From Kosakonia arachidis (GTDB lineage: Bacteria > Pseudomonadota > Gammaproteobacteria > Enterobacterales > Enterobacteriaceae): 64,000 nt of DNA. Below are positions 8,258 to 17,522 of this stretch, piece after piece. Numbering within the stretch: the first letter of the stretch is position 1; each line of letters opens with the position of its first letter. Position numbers and translations under genes: made by a program. The stretch lies in contig NZ_FPAU01000007.1 in NCBI RefSeq assembly GCF_900116535.1, positions 1 to 64,000 of the forward strand, written 5' to 3'. The notes beneath the pieces are model-generated. The model made no database searches. It was not told the DNA's origin and saw only the letters and a program-made list of their open reading frames with translations.

Positions 8258-9223
8258 TTACACCCGTCTGAAACTTCCACGATATTGCTGGGGTGTGATG
8301 CTGATTCGCCGTTGAAAAGCACTACGCATCTGGTCGGGACCGGAAAAACCACAGTTGAAAGCGATTGTCTTGAGGGCCAGTTCTGTCGATTCAAGCAAGT
8401 TGCGGGCCTGATTAAGGCGTACCCCTTCCACGAATTCATGCGGCGTGACGCCCAGTTCAGTAACGAAGAGACGCGCAATGCTGCGCGGGCTGACGCCACC
8501 AATATCTGCCAGCCGCTCAACCGGAAAGGCCTCGCCCACATGCTCCATGACATAGGTTTGTACCTTTCCCAGCGGAGTTTCAGGATCGCGGCTAACGACG
8601 AGCAGCGGGCTGAACTGGGATTGACCACCCTGCCGTTGCGCCACAACAACAAGTGCTTTGGCACATGCAAGCGATATAGCCGGTCCATGATCTTCTCCTA
8701 CCAAAGCGAGGCTAAGGTCAATGCCGGCCGTAACGCCAGCGGACGTTACAAGGCGACCGTCGCGCGCATGGATTCGATCATGCTCGACCCGCGCTAAGGG
8801 GAACTGCCTTGCAAGCTGATCCGAACAAAGCCAATGGGTCGTGACGGTTCGTTCATCGAGAAGCCCGGCATGACCCAGAGCAAAAGCGCCGGTGCAAATC
8901 GAACCATATCGCTGGGCCGCAACACCCCATTTCCTTAGCCACGTTGACATGGCAGCGTCGGGTAGAGTGTCAGGAAGGTGCGGGCCGCCTGCAACCAGAA
9001 CCGTGTGAAAAATGCACTCGGCCTGATCGAAGCTAAGGTCAGCGACCATCCACATTCCGTTGGAGCTGCGCAAACGCTGTGTGCTGGCCGCAACCAGGAC
9101 ACAGTGGTAATGGTCCTCTTCCGGCAAAAAGCCATTAGCCGTTGTGAACACATCCAGCGGGCCGGCAACATCGAGCGCCTGAACGCCTTCGAAAATGACA
9201 ACTGCAACTTCTCTCTTTGCCAT
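8258..9223 (-). CDS. GlxA-family transcriptional regulator (DJ-1/PfpI plus AraC HTH)
   Basis: A 321-residue two-domain protein. Residues 1-170 are a DJ-1/PfpI-like amidotransferase fold (AVVIFEGVQALDVAGPLDVF; nucleophile-elbow-like GSICTGAFALGHAGLL near 107-122), and residues 210-318 carry the AraC-type double HTH (VERLADIGGVSPRSIARLF and LKTIAFNCGFSGPDQMRSAF). Members of this family regulate catabolic genes and do not usually keep enzyme activity. It is divergent from the HD-domain/alpha-beta-hydrolase pair, with a gap of about 200 bases, and is likely to control it. Confidence 0.87.
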   Translation of the reverse strand: MAKREVAVVIFEGVQALDVAGPLDVFTTANGFLPEEDHYHCVLVAASTQRLRSSNGMWMVADLSFDQAECIFHTVLVAGGPHLPDTLPDAAMSTWLRKWGVAAQRYGSICTGAFALGHAGLLDERTVTTHWLCSDQLARQFPLARVEHDRIHARDGRLVTSAGVTAGIDLSLALVGEDHGPAISLACAKALVVVAQRQGGQSQFSPLLVVSRDPETPLGKVQTYVMEHVGEAFPVERLADIGGVSPRSIARLFVTELGVTPHEFVEGVRLNQARNLLESTELALKTIAFNCGFSGPDQMRSAFQRRISITPQQYRGSFRRV

Positions 9224-9419
9224 GAGTGCCCTTTTACTTTGTCACATGATCCAGGGTTCCGGTCACTCCCCCCTAAAACAGTCGTTGGCAGTTTATCACA
9301 GACGCCTGGCAGCTTTCAGCGTAGCAACGCGATTGCTGCCAGGTTTGGTTACCGCGATGATGAGTAGGTCGGCTACAAGGTCTTCTTCGAAAACCGGCCT
9401 CGACATCAGGAGAAGTATC

Positions 9420-10079
9420 TTGACTCACCTCCACCACGCAGCGTCGGCGATTCACGGCGTAGCTGTTCCCGACAGCACACTGGCCCGCGCCATCACCGAG
9501 TTTGTGCGCGACACCGAAACAGAGTTGCTTTTCAACCATTCGAGCCGAGTCTACTTTTTCGGGGCCATCGCCGGACAGCAACACGGCCTGAGCTTCAATC
9601 CAGAGCTGCTGTATGCAGCCACGATGTTTCACGACATTGGCTTGATGCCATCGCACAGCAGCGCCGATCTGCGCTTCGAAGTCGATGGCGCGAATGCCGC
9701 CCGCGACTTCTTGCAAAGCTACAAGCTTGATCCAGCCGACATTGAAAAAGTCTGGACTGGCATTGCACTGCACACCACGCCGGGCATACCGGAATTCATG
9801 CACCCCGTGATCGCCCTGACAACCGCTGGCGTCGAGATGGATGTACTGGGCCTGACTTATGACCGCTATTCCGCTGACATCCGTGAGGCCGTGGTCGCAG
9901 CCTATCCCCGTACACCGGCTTTTAAAGAAGAGATCATTCAGGCCTTTTACGACGGCATCAAGCATAAACCCGGCACCACCTTCGGCAACGTCAAGGCAGA
10001 CGTTATTGCCGACAAAGAACCGCATTTCCATCGCGGTAATTTCTGCTCCCTCATCCGATGCTCACATTGGCACGGCTAA
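9420..10079 (+). CDS. HD-domain phosphohydrolase-like protein (TTG start)
   Basis: I place the start at the TTG at 9420, giving 219 residues, because AGGAG lies seven bases before it and the protein begins there in the family-like way (THLHHAASAIHGVAVPDSTLARA). A longer frame back to 9195 would overlap the opposite GlxA gene and has no domain. The HD superfamily motif is visible as LFNHSSRVYFFG ... AATMFHDIGLM ... GIALHTTPG, supplying histidines and the HD pair for a metal site. Members of this group are called HD-domain proteins of unknown function, sometimes cyanamide-hydratase-like. It precedes the alpha/beta hydrolase by 43 bases. Confidence 0.75.
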   Translation: MTHLHHAASAIHGVAVPDSTLARAITEFVRDTETELLFNHSSRVYFFGAIAGQQHGLSFNPELLYAATMFHDIGLMPSHSSADLRFEVDGANAARDFLQSYKLDPADIEKVWTGIALHTTPGIPEFMHPVIALTTAGVEMDVLGLTYDRYSADIREAVVAAYPRTPAFKEEIIQAFYDGIKHKPGTTFGNVKADVIADKEPHFHRGNFCSLIRCSHWHG

Positions 10080-10122
10080 CCGTCTTGTCCACCAAATCAA
10101 TTAGTACCTGAGGAGAAATACC

Positions 10123-10809
10123 ATGAGTACACCTGACATTATCCTTGTTCATGGTGCCTGGGCCGATGGGTCCAGCTGGGCCAAAATCATTCCTCTGCTG
10201 AGCGCCAGGGGCATGACTGTCACTGCCGTACAACTCCCACTTACCAGCTTCGACGCCGATGTCGCGGCGGTTAGTCGTGCCATCGCGCTGTCACAAGGAG
10301 ATATCGTTCTGGTGGGGCACAGCTATGCCGGTGCCGTGATCGGACAGGCTGGCAACGACTCCAGGGTGAAACGGCTGGTCTACATCGACGCCTTTGCGCC
10401 GGACGCGGGGGAGTCAGCCGGATCGCTCTTTGCCCAGTTTGCAGCAGCCCCGCTCAATAATGAGATCAGGCCGGACGCAGAAGGCTTCCTGTCGCTAACA
10501 CCCAAAGGCATTGCCACCTTATTTGCACAGGACCTCGATCCCATTGAGCAGACGATGCTGCATGCAACTCAGGGTCCGATCAATGGTGCCGCACTCGGCG
10601 GCACGTTGAGACAGGCCGCATGGCACAGTCGTCCTTGTTTTTATCTGATTGGCGAAAACGATCTGGCAATCCTGCCCGTGGAACAGGAACGCATGGCCAC
10701 GCGTATGAATGCAACGATCAAACGTGTCGCTTCCAGCCATGTTCCGATGTTGTCACATCCGCTCGCCGTTGCTGACTTCATCGTTATGGCTGCTGCCAGT
10801 TCTTGTTGA
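10123..10809 (+). CDS. alpha/beta hydrolase
   Basis: A 228-residue alpha/beta-hydrolase. The oxyanion-hole region is ILVHGAWADGSSW, the nucleophile elbow is VLVGHSYAGAVIG (Ser about residue 67), and the late catalytic His is in ASSHVPMLSHP. The family covers esterases related to salicylate and pyrethroid esterases; the substrate is unknown. GGAG lies before the ATG and a terminator follows at 10850. It probably forms a two-gene transcript with the HD-domain gene, under the divergent GlxA-type regulator. Confidence 0.82.
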   Translation: MSTPDIILVHGAWADGSSWAKIIPLLSARGMTVTAVQLPLTSFDADVAAVSRAIALSQGDIVLVGHSYAGAVIGQAGNDSRVKRLVYIDAFAPDAGESAGSLFAQFAAAPLNNEIRPDAEGFLSLTPKGIATLFAQDLDPIEQTMLHATQGPINGAALGGTLRQAAWHSRPCFYLIGENDLAILPVEQERMATRMNATIKRVASSHVPMLSHPLAVADFIVMAAASSC

Positions 10810-10849
10810 CTACTCCAATGACTGACCAGTTAACCATATTGATACAGCA

Positions 10850-10875
10850 GAAGATCCCTTGCGAGGATCTTCTTT
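10850..10875 (+). terminator. intrinsic terminator after the alpha/beta hydrolase
   Basis: GAAGATCC (10850-10857) pairs perfectly with GGATCTTC (10865-10872) around a 7-base loop, followed by a short T run. It closes the plus-strand transcript before the convergent MFS gene. Confidence 0.75.
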
Positions 10876-10948
10876 AGGGGAAAGAAAGTTGTTTATAACG
10901 CCACTACGGGTTGCATGCTTCCCTGGTCGGCAATGGAAGCGGACACGG

Positions 10949-12217
10949 TTAGCGTGACGACTGTTTTGCCATCAACGGCAACGTTTTTTTTGCGTCGCGA
11001 GGGAAACAGATTGCAGCAGCCAGCGTTATTGCCGAAACAGCGAACATATAATACGCAGGCGCAGGGGCACCCCAGCTATGCGATAGCCAGGCAACAATAA
11101 AGGGAGAGAAACCGCCGAAGGTCATGGTGGCCAGGTTGTAGCTAATCGACAAAGAAGTCACCCTGTTCTCTACCGGGAACAGTAATGTCAGCATGGTCGG
11201 CATCGTTGCGAACTGCGCGGCCAGACACAGACCGAGAAGGAACTGCATAATCAGCATATGGGTAAGAGTTGGCGAATGAATAACCCAGCTAAACAGGGGC
11301 AACACCATCACAAAATAGCCGATGGTTGCAATAAGGAAAACAAACTTTCGCCCTATTTTATCTGCCAGTATCCCCAATAAAGGGATAATAACGGCCATCA
11401 TGCTGACGATACCGATTTGGATTGTCAGTACGCTGGTGATGGGCATATCGAGTTGCTTGCTGGCAAAACCCGGCATATTAATCAATAAAACGTAGAAGCC
11501 CACTGTTCCACTTACCACCAGGCAAAACCCAAGGATAATCTTACTGAAATCCAGCCTCGTTTTATTGCCAGGCTGTTTTTTCTCGCTCTGTTGATTAACA
11601 AACTCGTCAGATTCAGAAAGGTTATTTCTTATCCACAGCCCGACCGGGCAGATAATCAGGCCGACGGCAAATGCAATTCGCCAGCCCCAGTTGTCCAGAC
11701 TGTCGTTAAATACGTTGAAGATAATCATCGAAACAATGGAGGCTAATACCACCGCAAGGCATTGGCCAAAAAGTTGCCATGAACCATAAAACGTTTTCTT
11801 GTTCTCATCCGATCCTTCCACCAGATAGGATGTTGAGCTGGCATATTCGCCACCGGTGGCAAAGCCCTGGATAAGTCGCGCGATGACAATCAATATCGGA
11901 GCAGTGATCCCTATCTGATGATACGAGGGGGCGAGTACAAAAAGTGCCACCGCAATAAACATCAACCAGATAATCAATTGCAGGGCGTTCTTTCTGCCAA
12001 ATCTATCCGCATAGACGCCAATGACTAATCCCCCGATTGGTCGGGTGAAAAAACCTACACCAAATGTTGCCAGTGAGATCAGCAGTGAACTGTATTCATT
12101 ATCAACCGGGAAAAACTGCCTGGCGATAACGGCTGCAAAAAAACCATAAATAAGGAAGTCATACCATTCAAGGATATTGCCAATGGTGCCAGCAATAATT
12201 TTCTTCTTGTTGTTCAT
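10949..12217 (-). CDS. MFS transporter, metabolite:H+ symporter (MHS) type
   Basis: A 422-residue membrane protein with about 12 hydrophobic segments. It has the MHS-type N-terminus (KKIIAGTIGNILEWYDFLIYGFFA), RPIGGLVIGVYADRFGRKNAL after TM2-TM3 and a GFATGGEYASS motif, as in ProP, ShiA and KgtP. It would import a carboxylate, amino acid derivative or osmolyte with protons. It is the last gene of the minus-strand run SDR-APC permease-amidase-MFS, 24 bases after the amidase start-side neighbour, so this operon carries two different transporters. A GAGGGGG ribosome-binding site precedes the ATG. Confidence 0.85.
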   Translation of the reverse strand: MNNKKKIIAGTIGNILEWYDFLIYGFFAAVIARQFFPVDNEYSSLLISLATFGVGFFTRPIGGLVIGVYADRFGRKNALQLIIWLMFIAVALFVLAPSYHQIGITAPILIVIARLIQGFATGGEYASSTSYLVEGSDENKKTFYGSWQLFGQCLAVVLASIVSMIIFNVFNDSLDNWGWRIAFAVGLIICPVGLWIRNNLSESDEFVNQQSEKKQPGNKTRLDFSKIILGFCLVVSGTVGFYVLLINMPGFASKQLDMPITSVLTIQIGIVSMMAVIIPLLGILADKIGRKFVFLIATIGYFVMVLPLFSWVIHSPTLTHMLIMQFLLGLCLAAQFATMPTMLTLLFPVENRVTSLSISYNLATMTFGGFSPFIVAWLSHSWGAPAPAYYMFAVSAITLAAAICFPRDAKKTLPLMAKQSSR

Positions 12218-12241
12218 TTTATTCCCCCTCGGGTGAATGCG

Positions 12242-13714
12242 CTAAAATAAAGAGTGAGCTAGCCCACTTTCGTTAATTGCTCCCGGTTTATTTTTTGCGG
12301 TCCATTGCGTGGCCTTTTCATATTCACTAGCCAACCGAAGAACGGCCATATCGCTTCGAGGGCGTCCTATTATCTGGATGCCCGTGGGTAGTCCTGATTC
12401 ATTAAAACCAACCGGAACATTGGCGATAGGGCAACCAGAAAGGCTGCCTAATATTGTGACCTCCATCCAGCGGTGATAGGTATCCATTTCCCGACCGGAT
12501 ATTGTTTGAGGCCAGGGAGTGTTTTTATCAAATGGGAAAACCTGGGCGCTGGGCAATATCAGGTAATCGGTGTTCTCAAAAATTGTAATCAGCTTTTTAT
12601 AAAGTAAGGTTCTCACCGCCGAGGCTTGTATAAGTTGCATTGCGCTTAACTGTAAGCCATTTTCAATTTCCCAAATGGCTTCTGGTTTAAGCCATTTCCG
12701 TTTCTCGGGGACGGAATATAGAGGCTCAAGACTGTGCGCGACGTGAGCATGCCGGAGGGTACGCCACGCGTTCCAGACAGTTTCATAATCGATATCAATA
12801 GCGACCTTATGAACGTCACAACCGAGTGATGAAAATGTCTCCAGAGCTTTCTCACACAGGGGAAGAATTCCGTCTTCCAAAGGGAGATGGCCTTGTAGAT
12901 CACCAAGCCAACCGACCCGAAGAGAAGTACAGTCAATCGCCAGTGATTCAGTAAATTGTTCGCCAGTTTCGCTGAGCGAAAGCGGTGCCCGATCGTCGCG
13001 ACCGGAAAGGGTCGCCAATAAAAGGGCGACATCCTTAACGCAACGCCCCATGGGGCCTTCATAGGCCATCTGATTAAAGAACAATTCGTTGCTTTCCGTT
13101 AGAGGAACACGGCCCTGGGAGGGCCGAAATCCAATCACGTTATTGAAAGCGGCAGGGTTACGTAACGAGCCCATCATGTCGCTACCGTCGGCAATCGGAA
13201 GCAGGTACAGCGCCAGGGCCGCGGCGGCCCCCCCGCTGCTACCTCCGGCGGTAAGTTGATGGTTATACGCATTACCCGTCGCACCGAACACTGAATTATA
13301 CGTCTGTGAACCTAGCCCAAATTCAGGCGTGTTGGTCTTGCCAATGATAATGGCACCCGCTTGTTTAATTCTTTCCACTATTAATGCATCCCGATCGGGA
13401 ACATCATTCGCGAAAATAAGTGAGCCCCGGGTAGTTGTAATACCACATGTTAATGCAAGGTCTTTAACGGCAAAAGGTATTCCATGCAGCCAGCCGTGAT
13501 ACTCTCCGTTCGCTAATGCGCTATCCTTTTCTTCTGCCGCTTTGAGTAGCTCATCTCTATCCCGCAAACTGACGATGGCATTAACGCGAGCGTTAAAAGT
13601 CTCAATATGATCGAGATATATTTCCATGACATCACGGCAGGCTATTTCTTTATTCCTGATCAAGTATGAAAGTTGATGAGCTTCGAGAAGAACAATACTT
13701 TTATTATCAAACAT
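12242..13714 (-). CDS. amidase-signature (AS) family amidohydrolase
   Basis: A 490-residue amidase. The Ser-cisSer-Lys triad can be read directly: Lys84 in PFAVKDLAL, the TAGGSSGG loop (155-162) with the cis-Ser, and the nucleophile Ser183 in GSDMMGSLR. The usual GSDTGG is here GSDMMG, a variant also seen in other AS amidases. Cytoplasmic, no signal peptide. It hydrolyses an amide bond of an unknown small molecule; with the adjoining APC and MFS transporters it would release an amine and an acid from an imported amide. Twelve bases separate it from the permease gene. Confidence 0.85.
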   Translation of the reverse strand: MFDNKSIVLLEAHQLSYLIRNKEIACRDVMEIYLDHIETFNARVNAIVSLRDRDELLKAAEEKDSALANGEYHGWLHGIPFAVKDLALTCGITTTRGSLIFANDVPDRDALIVERIKQAGAIIIGKTNTPEFGLGSQTYNSVFGATGNAYNHQLTAGGSSGGAAAALALYLLPIADGSDMMGSLRNPAAFNNVIGFRPSQGRVPLTESNELFFNQMAYEGPMGRCVKDVALLLATLSGRDDRAPLSLSETGEQFTESLAIDCTSLRVGWLGDLQGHLPLEDGILPLCEKALETFSSLGCDVHKVAIDIDYETVWNAWRTLRHAHVAHSLEPLYSVPEKRKWLKPEAIWEIENGLQLSAMQLIQASAVRTLLYKKLITIFENTDYLILPSAQVFPFDKNTPWPQTISGREMDTYHRWMEVTILGSLSGCPIANVPVGFNESGLPTGIQIIGRPRSDMAVLRLASEYEKATQWTAKNKPGAINESGLAHSLF

Positions 13715-13725
13715 AGCCTGACCTT

Positions 13726-15258
13726 CTATTTTTCTTCATTCAGGACAATACGACCAATGACCTGGAACTTTTTATTGTCAAAAAACTTAAACCAGGTTGC
13801 TATGGCCGCACCAATGACAAAACTGGCTAATACAATCCACGGTATGGCCTTATAAAAGAGCGTATTTGCTGCTGTACCTGCTGCGAAATCCATATTGGCA
13901 AAAAGCAAATAAACAACGTACACCATACCTGTCCCCCCCATTAACGGTGCAAGGAACGTTTTAAACCAGTGGCTGTTTTTACGGTTTTCTCCATTCGCGT
14001 GGAAATAGAAAATAACGGCAAAGGCGCACAGTGCCTGGACTATCATGATCCCCATGGTGCCCAGTATTGCCAGCAGGGTGTAAATATCAGCATAAGGGTC
14101 TTTTCCCGCCAGTAGGAACAACACGATGATGATACAGGCAATCACAGTCTGAACCGTTGAGGCGATATGAGGGGAACCATGTTTGGGATGGGTAAGGCCC
14201 AGCGTTTTACCCGATAACGGAAACAGGTTTTCCCGGCCCAGCGCATAGATATAGCGTGCGGCGCAGTTGTGAAATGCCATCCCGCACGCGAAGGAACCGG
14301 TGATGACAAGGATTTTGAATATTGAAACTGCCCATTCCCCCAGATATTGACGCGCCGGGCCATAGAAGATTTCTGCGGCTTTATTAGGATCCTGCGCCAG
14401 CGCGATGGCTTTCTCTGGCCCGGTCCCTGCAATCGCCATCCAGGAAATGAACACATAGAAAAGCCCAATCCCAATTACTGCCAGTAACGTCGCCAGTGGA
14501 ATGATTTTCTTAGGGTTTTTTGACTCTTCACCATACATTGCCGAGGACTCGAACCCCACCCAGGACCAAAAGGCGAAAAACAGCCCAATGCCTGCATTCG
14601 CGCCCGACACACCCGCCGCTGGCGAGAAAGCGTTAAATGGGTTGATCGACTCAGGAACAAAGCCCTGCGGTCCACCACCATGTATTAGTACTGCGCCGGC
14701 GACCAGGGTTAGAATGAGTATTTCCAGCACCAGACAACAGCCCAGCACTTTCGACGTCAGTGATATATCAAAATAACTGAGCACCCCATTGGCGATCAGC
14801 ATGGCCAATGCAAAAACGATCCAGTGGATGTGTATGCCGGAAAGCCCGTGGATTAAGTCTTCGCAGAAAAAAGCGAAAATACCCACAAGTGCGGCCTCAA
14901 ATACAATATAAGTTACTGTAACCGCAACCCCAGCCGCCATACCGATGATGCGCCCTAACCCATGAGAGATGAAGCCATAGAATGCGCCTGTGGCGGTGAT
15001 GTACTTCGCCATCTGTGCATACCCGATGGCAAACAGGGCAAGGATAATAGTCGCCACAAGGAAGCCCCCCGGCGCGTACTGCCCGTTTCCGCTGCCGACC
15101 GCAATGGGGACATTACCGAGCATCGCGGTAATGGGAGCCGCAGTCGCGACCGTCATGAACAATACGCCGGTTAAACCTACAGCATTAGGCCGCAGGCGCT
15201 GGACCGCCGTTGTGCTGGTTTCTTCTCCAGCAGGGCAATTAATGATCTGATCACTCAT
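13726..15258 (-). CDS. APC-superfamily amino acid/amine permease
   Basis: A 510-residue membrane protein with 12 or more hydrophobic segments, beginning with the APC-type first helix (AVGLTGVLFMTVATAAPITAMLGNVPIAVGSGNG). A conserved GFESSAMYGEESKNPKKIIP loop is typical of amino-acid/polyamine permeases. The substrate is not predictable from sequence alone; with the adjacent amidase, and the divergent kinase and PLP enzyme, an amine, amino alcohol or amino acid amide is plausible. It is the second gene of a minus-strand operon starting with an SDR at 16047, 15 bases downstream of it. Confidence 0.85.
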   Translation of the reverse strand: MSDQIINCPAGEETSTTAVQRLRPNAVGLTGVLFMTVATAAPITAMLGNVPIAVGSGNGQYAPGGFLVATIILALFAIGYAQMAKYITATGAFYGFISHGLGRIIGMAAGVAVTVTYIVFEAALVGIFAFFCEDLIHGLSGIHIHWIVFALAMLIANGVLSYFDISLTSKVLGCCLVLEILILTLVAGAVLIHGGGPQGFVPESINPFNAFSPAAGVSGANAGIGLFFAFWSWVGFESSAMYGEESKNPKKIIPLATLLAVIGIGLFYVFISWMAIAGTGPEKAIALAQDPNKAAEIFYGPARQYLGEWAVSIFKILVITGSFACGMAFHNCAARYIYALGRENLFPLSGKTLGLTHPKHGSPHIASTVQTVIACIIIVLFLLAGKDPYADIYTLLAILGTMGIMIVQALCAFAVIFYFHANGENRKNSHWFKTFLAPLMGGTGMVYVVYLLFANMDFAAGTAANTLFYKAIPWIVLASFVIGAAIATWFKFFDNKKFQVIGRIVLNEEK

Positions 15259-15273
15259 ACGATTACCGCTCCG

Positions 15274-16047
15274 TCAGGAAATGCAGGAAGATGATTCGGG
15301 AAGGATTTGGCCACCATCGACAATCAGTGTCTGCCCAGTGATATACCCGGCTGCCTGAGAGGCAAAAAACAGCGCGGCGGCGGCAATGTCATCAACGCTG
15401 CCAAGGCGCTGCAGAGGGACAGATTGCGCCATAGCGGCTATGTAATCGTCCCCCATCCCCGCCAGCCCTTCGGTAATGATATTGCCCGGAAGGATGGCAT
15501 TGACGGTGATATTATCTTTGGCCAGTTCCAGTGCGGCCGTGCGCATAAAACCCAGTTGCGACGCCTTGCTTGCGGCATAGTGCGCCCAGCCGGGGTATCC
15601 CGTGACAGGACCGGTGATAGAAGAAGTAAGGATAATGCGCCCGTGATTGGCTTGTTTCAGCCATGGGATAGCTGACTGTACGCACAGGAATGTGCCTTTA
15701 CTGTTTACCGCGTGTACGTCATCCCATTCACTTTCCGTCATATCGCTCAGAGCGGCGGAAGGAAAGATACCCGCGTTGCAGCACAGTACGTCCAGACCGC
15801 CGAGTTGTTCCGCGCAAATCGCGACGGTCTCTTTCACTTGTTGAGCAACACTGACGTCACAGACGTAACCTTTTATCGTCAAACCTTCTGTACAAGCGAT
15901 GCTGATGGCTGTCGCCAACTTGTCGGCATTACGGGCGGTGATCGCCACATTGCTGCCATTGCGTGCGAAATGCAGCGCCAGCCCCAGCCCAATGCCGCTA
16001 CTGCCACCGGTAATCAATATGGTTTTACCTTTTAGATCCTGATACAT
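15274..16047 (-). CDS. FabG-like SDR oxidoreductase
   Basis: A 257-residue classical SDR: TGGSSGIG (13-20), CNAG in the middle, catalytic Ser in ILTSSITG and YAASK, and a C-terminal GQTLIVDGGQ typical of FabG-like enzymes. It is the first gene of the minus-strand amidase/permease operon, divergent from the kinase/PLP-enzyme operon. A likely job is oxidation or reduction of an alcohol/carbonyl made in this catabolic cluster; no substrate can be given. The upstream gap holds a 20-bp palindrome and a GGTGCAACA site that recurs before the DeoR gene. Confidence 0.85.
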   Translation of the reverse strand: MYQDLKGKTILITGGSSGIGLGLALHFARNGSNVAITARNADKLATAISIACTEGLTIKGYVCDVSVAQQVKETVAICAEQLGGLDVLCCNAGIFPSAALSDMTESEWDDVHAVNSKGTFLCVQSAIPWLKQANHGRIILTSSITGPVTGYPGWAHYAASKASQLGFMRTAALELAKDNITVNAILPGNIITEGLAGMGDDYIAAMAQSVPLQRLGSVDDIAAAALFFASQAAGYITGQTLIVDGGQILPESSSCIS

Positions 16048-16150
16048 AAGTTTCGCCCCGTTTAAGTCATGCCATGAATTGTCGGCACACCAACTTTTCG
16101 CTGCTCATGTCTGCGAGCTGACGTGCATTTCGACAAAGAATAATCACGCA

Positions 16151-16170
16151 AATGTTGAATGATCAACATT
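16151..16170. promoter_or_regulatory. 20-bp palindrome in divergent promoter region
   Basis: AATGTTGA (16151-16158) and TCAACATT (16163-16170) are perfect complements with a 4-base spacer. It lies in the 449-base gap between the SDR-led and the kinase-led operons, about 100 bases upstream of the SDR start, and is a candidate operator. Apart from this palindrome and the site at 16223 the gap is AT-rich and without other features. Confidence 0.55.
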
Positions 16171-16222
16171 ATTTTGTTGTATTCTTCACGAAATATAATG
16201 CGTCAAAATGGGGAACCATATT

Positions 16223-16231
16223 GGTGCAACA
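16223..16231 (+). promoter_or_regulatory. GGTGCAACA site shared with the DeoR upstream region
   Basis: The 9-mer GGTGCAACA at 16223-16231 is also present as both arms of the perfect inverted repeat at 18874-18910, immediately upstream of the DeoR gene. That recurrence within one cluster suggests a DeoR recognition half-site. It is short, so chance occurrence is possible. Confidence 0.4.
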
Positions 16232-16496
16232 CGATGATATTTAATCATCTGATAAATATAAATATTATACTAATTTCATGGAATTTTTATGCCGTATCAT
16301 CTTCCTGATGCAGGATTCGCTCCTTTTCAGGGCGCTCAGCCTGTGAGACGAGAAAAATTAACTATAATTAATTGATTAAATGATAATTAAATAGAGCGAA
16401 TAGCTGATGGATTAAATTTTTCGGCTTTTATCTTGCAAAAAAAAGAAACCCAACATAAAAATATTGGCACTTCTGACATTTTGGGTGTTGGCCATG

Positions 16497-17522
16497 CTAT
16501 ATCACGACAGCTACATAGAGAGAATCAGTGGGTTACTACGCGCAGCGCTACCGCTCTGGGGGCTGAGCGAAAAATCGGAACTGGCGTTGCTCACTTTTTC
16601 AGAAAACGCCACATTTCTGGCGACTGAAGCCGACGTCAGACGCCGTTTGGTCTTGCGTGTTCATCGGCCAAATTATTGCCAGCATGCAGAAATTATTTCG
16701 GAGCTGGATTGGTTGAATTCCCTGAAAACCAGTCGCGTTATCAACGTTGCAGCGCCGATTCCACAGCTTAACGGCGAGCGGATAGCACGGCTGGAAGATG
16801 AGACATCCGTGACTTTTGTGGTGGCGTTTGAATTTGTTGCGGGGGCTGAACCAGACAATACCCGCGATTTGTCTTCATGGTATCGCAGGCTTGGGGAAAT
16901 CGCTGCGCGCCTGCATCTACACAGCCTGGACTGGCAAAGGCCGCCCGCATTTACCCGCAAGATTTGGACATTTGAAACCATTATTGGCAAACGGGCGTTG
17001 TGGGGCGACTGGCGTAGCCTGAGTCATTTCACACCGGAGGAGATCACGCTTTTAGAACAAACAGAGAGACAGCTCAAAGCACAACTTGACGACTATGGGT
17101 GCGCCCCGGATCGCTTCGGGCTGGTTCATTGTGATATGCGCCTGGCTAACCTGCTGGTGGAGGGGGAACAAATGACCGTTATTGATTTTGATGATTGTGG
17201 CATTTGTTGGTTTGGCTGGGATTTCGCAACCGCGGTGAGCTTTATTGAAGACGACCCGTTACTGGGTAATTACCAGGCCGCATGGCTGGAAGGTTATCAA
17301 AGCGTACGCCCGCTTAGCACGCAGGATAAGTCTATATTACCCGCGTTAGTGATGCTGCGCCGCCTGCAACTCAGCGCCTGGATAGCCAGCCATGCGGAGA
17401 CACCCACAGCACAGCGGCTGGTTGCCAGTTTCCCTGCGGGGACTGTCATGCTGGCCAGGCAATATCTGCATGAGCATGCAGTGAACATGGCTCCGGACGC
17501 GCAGCAGGAGAATCTACAATGA
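16497..17522 (+). CDS. APH-fold phosphotransferase (putative amino-alcohol or hydroxylysine kinase)
   Basis: A 341-residue protein if started at the ATG at 16497; a TTG at 16464 would add 11 residues and has no clear ribosome-binding site. The APH/choline-kinase fold is shown by the ATP-loop region LTFSENATF, the catalytic loop FGLVHCDMRLANLL (HxDxxxxN) and the metal-binding VIDFDD. Its stop overlaps the start of a class III PLP enzyme (ATGA), implying tight coupling. Kinase plus class III PLP partner is the arrangement expected for substrates phosphorylated and then cleaved by a phospholyase (phosphoethanolamine, 1-amino-2-propanol phosphate, 5-phosphohydroxylysine). Not an antibiotic phosphotransferase by context. 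Confidence 0.75.
   Translation, partial: LYHDSYIERISGLLRAALPLWGLSEKSELALLTFSENATFLATEADVRRRLVLRVHRPNYCQHAEIISELDWLNSLKTSRVINVAAPIPQLNGERIARLEDETSVTFVVAFEFVAGAEPDNTRDLSSWYRRLGEIAARLHLHSLDWQRPPAFTRKIWTFETIIGKRALWGDWRSLSHFTPEEITLLEQTERQLKAQLDDYGCAPDRFGLVHCDMRLANLLVEGEQMTVIDFDDCGICWFGWDFATAVSFIEDDPLLGNYQAAWLEGYQSVRPLSTQDKSILPALVMLRRLQLSAWIASHAETPTAQRLVASFPAGTVMLARQYLHEHAVNMAPDAQQENLQ

Noticed and set aside
9273-10031. A 252-codon minus-strand frame
   Set aside because: Antisense to the HD-domain gene, without a ribosome-binding site or recognisable motif.
16497-17522. Aminoglycoside phosphotransferase (antibiotic resistance)
   Set aside because: The fold is shared, but the gene overlaps a class III PLP enzyme and is in a catabolic cluster with DeoR, which favours a metabolic kinase.
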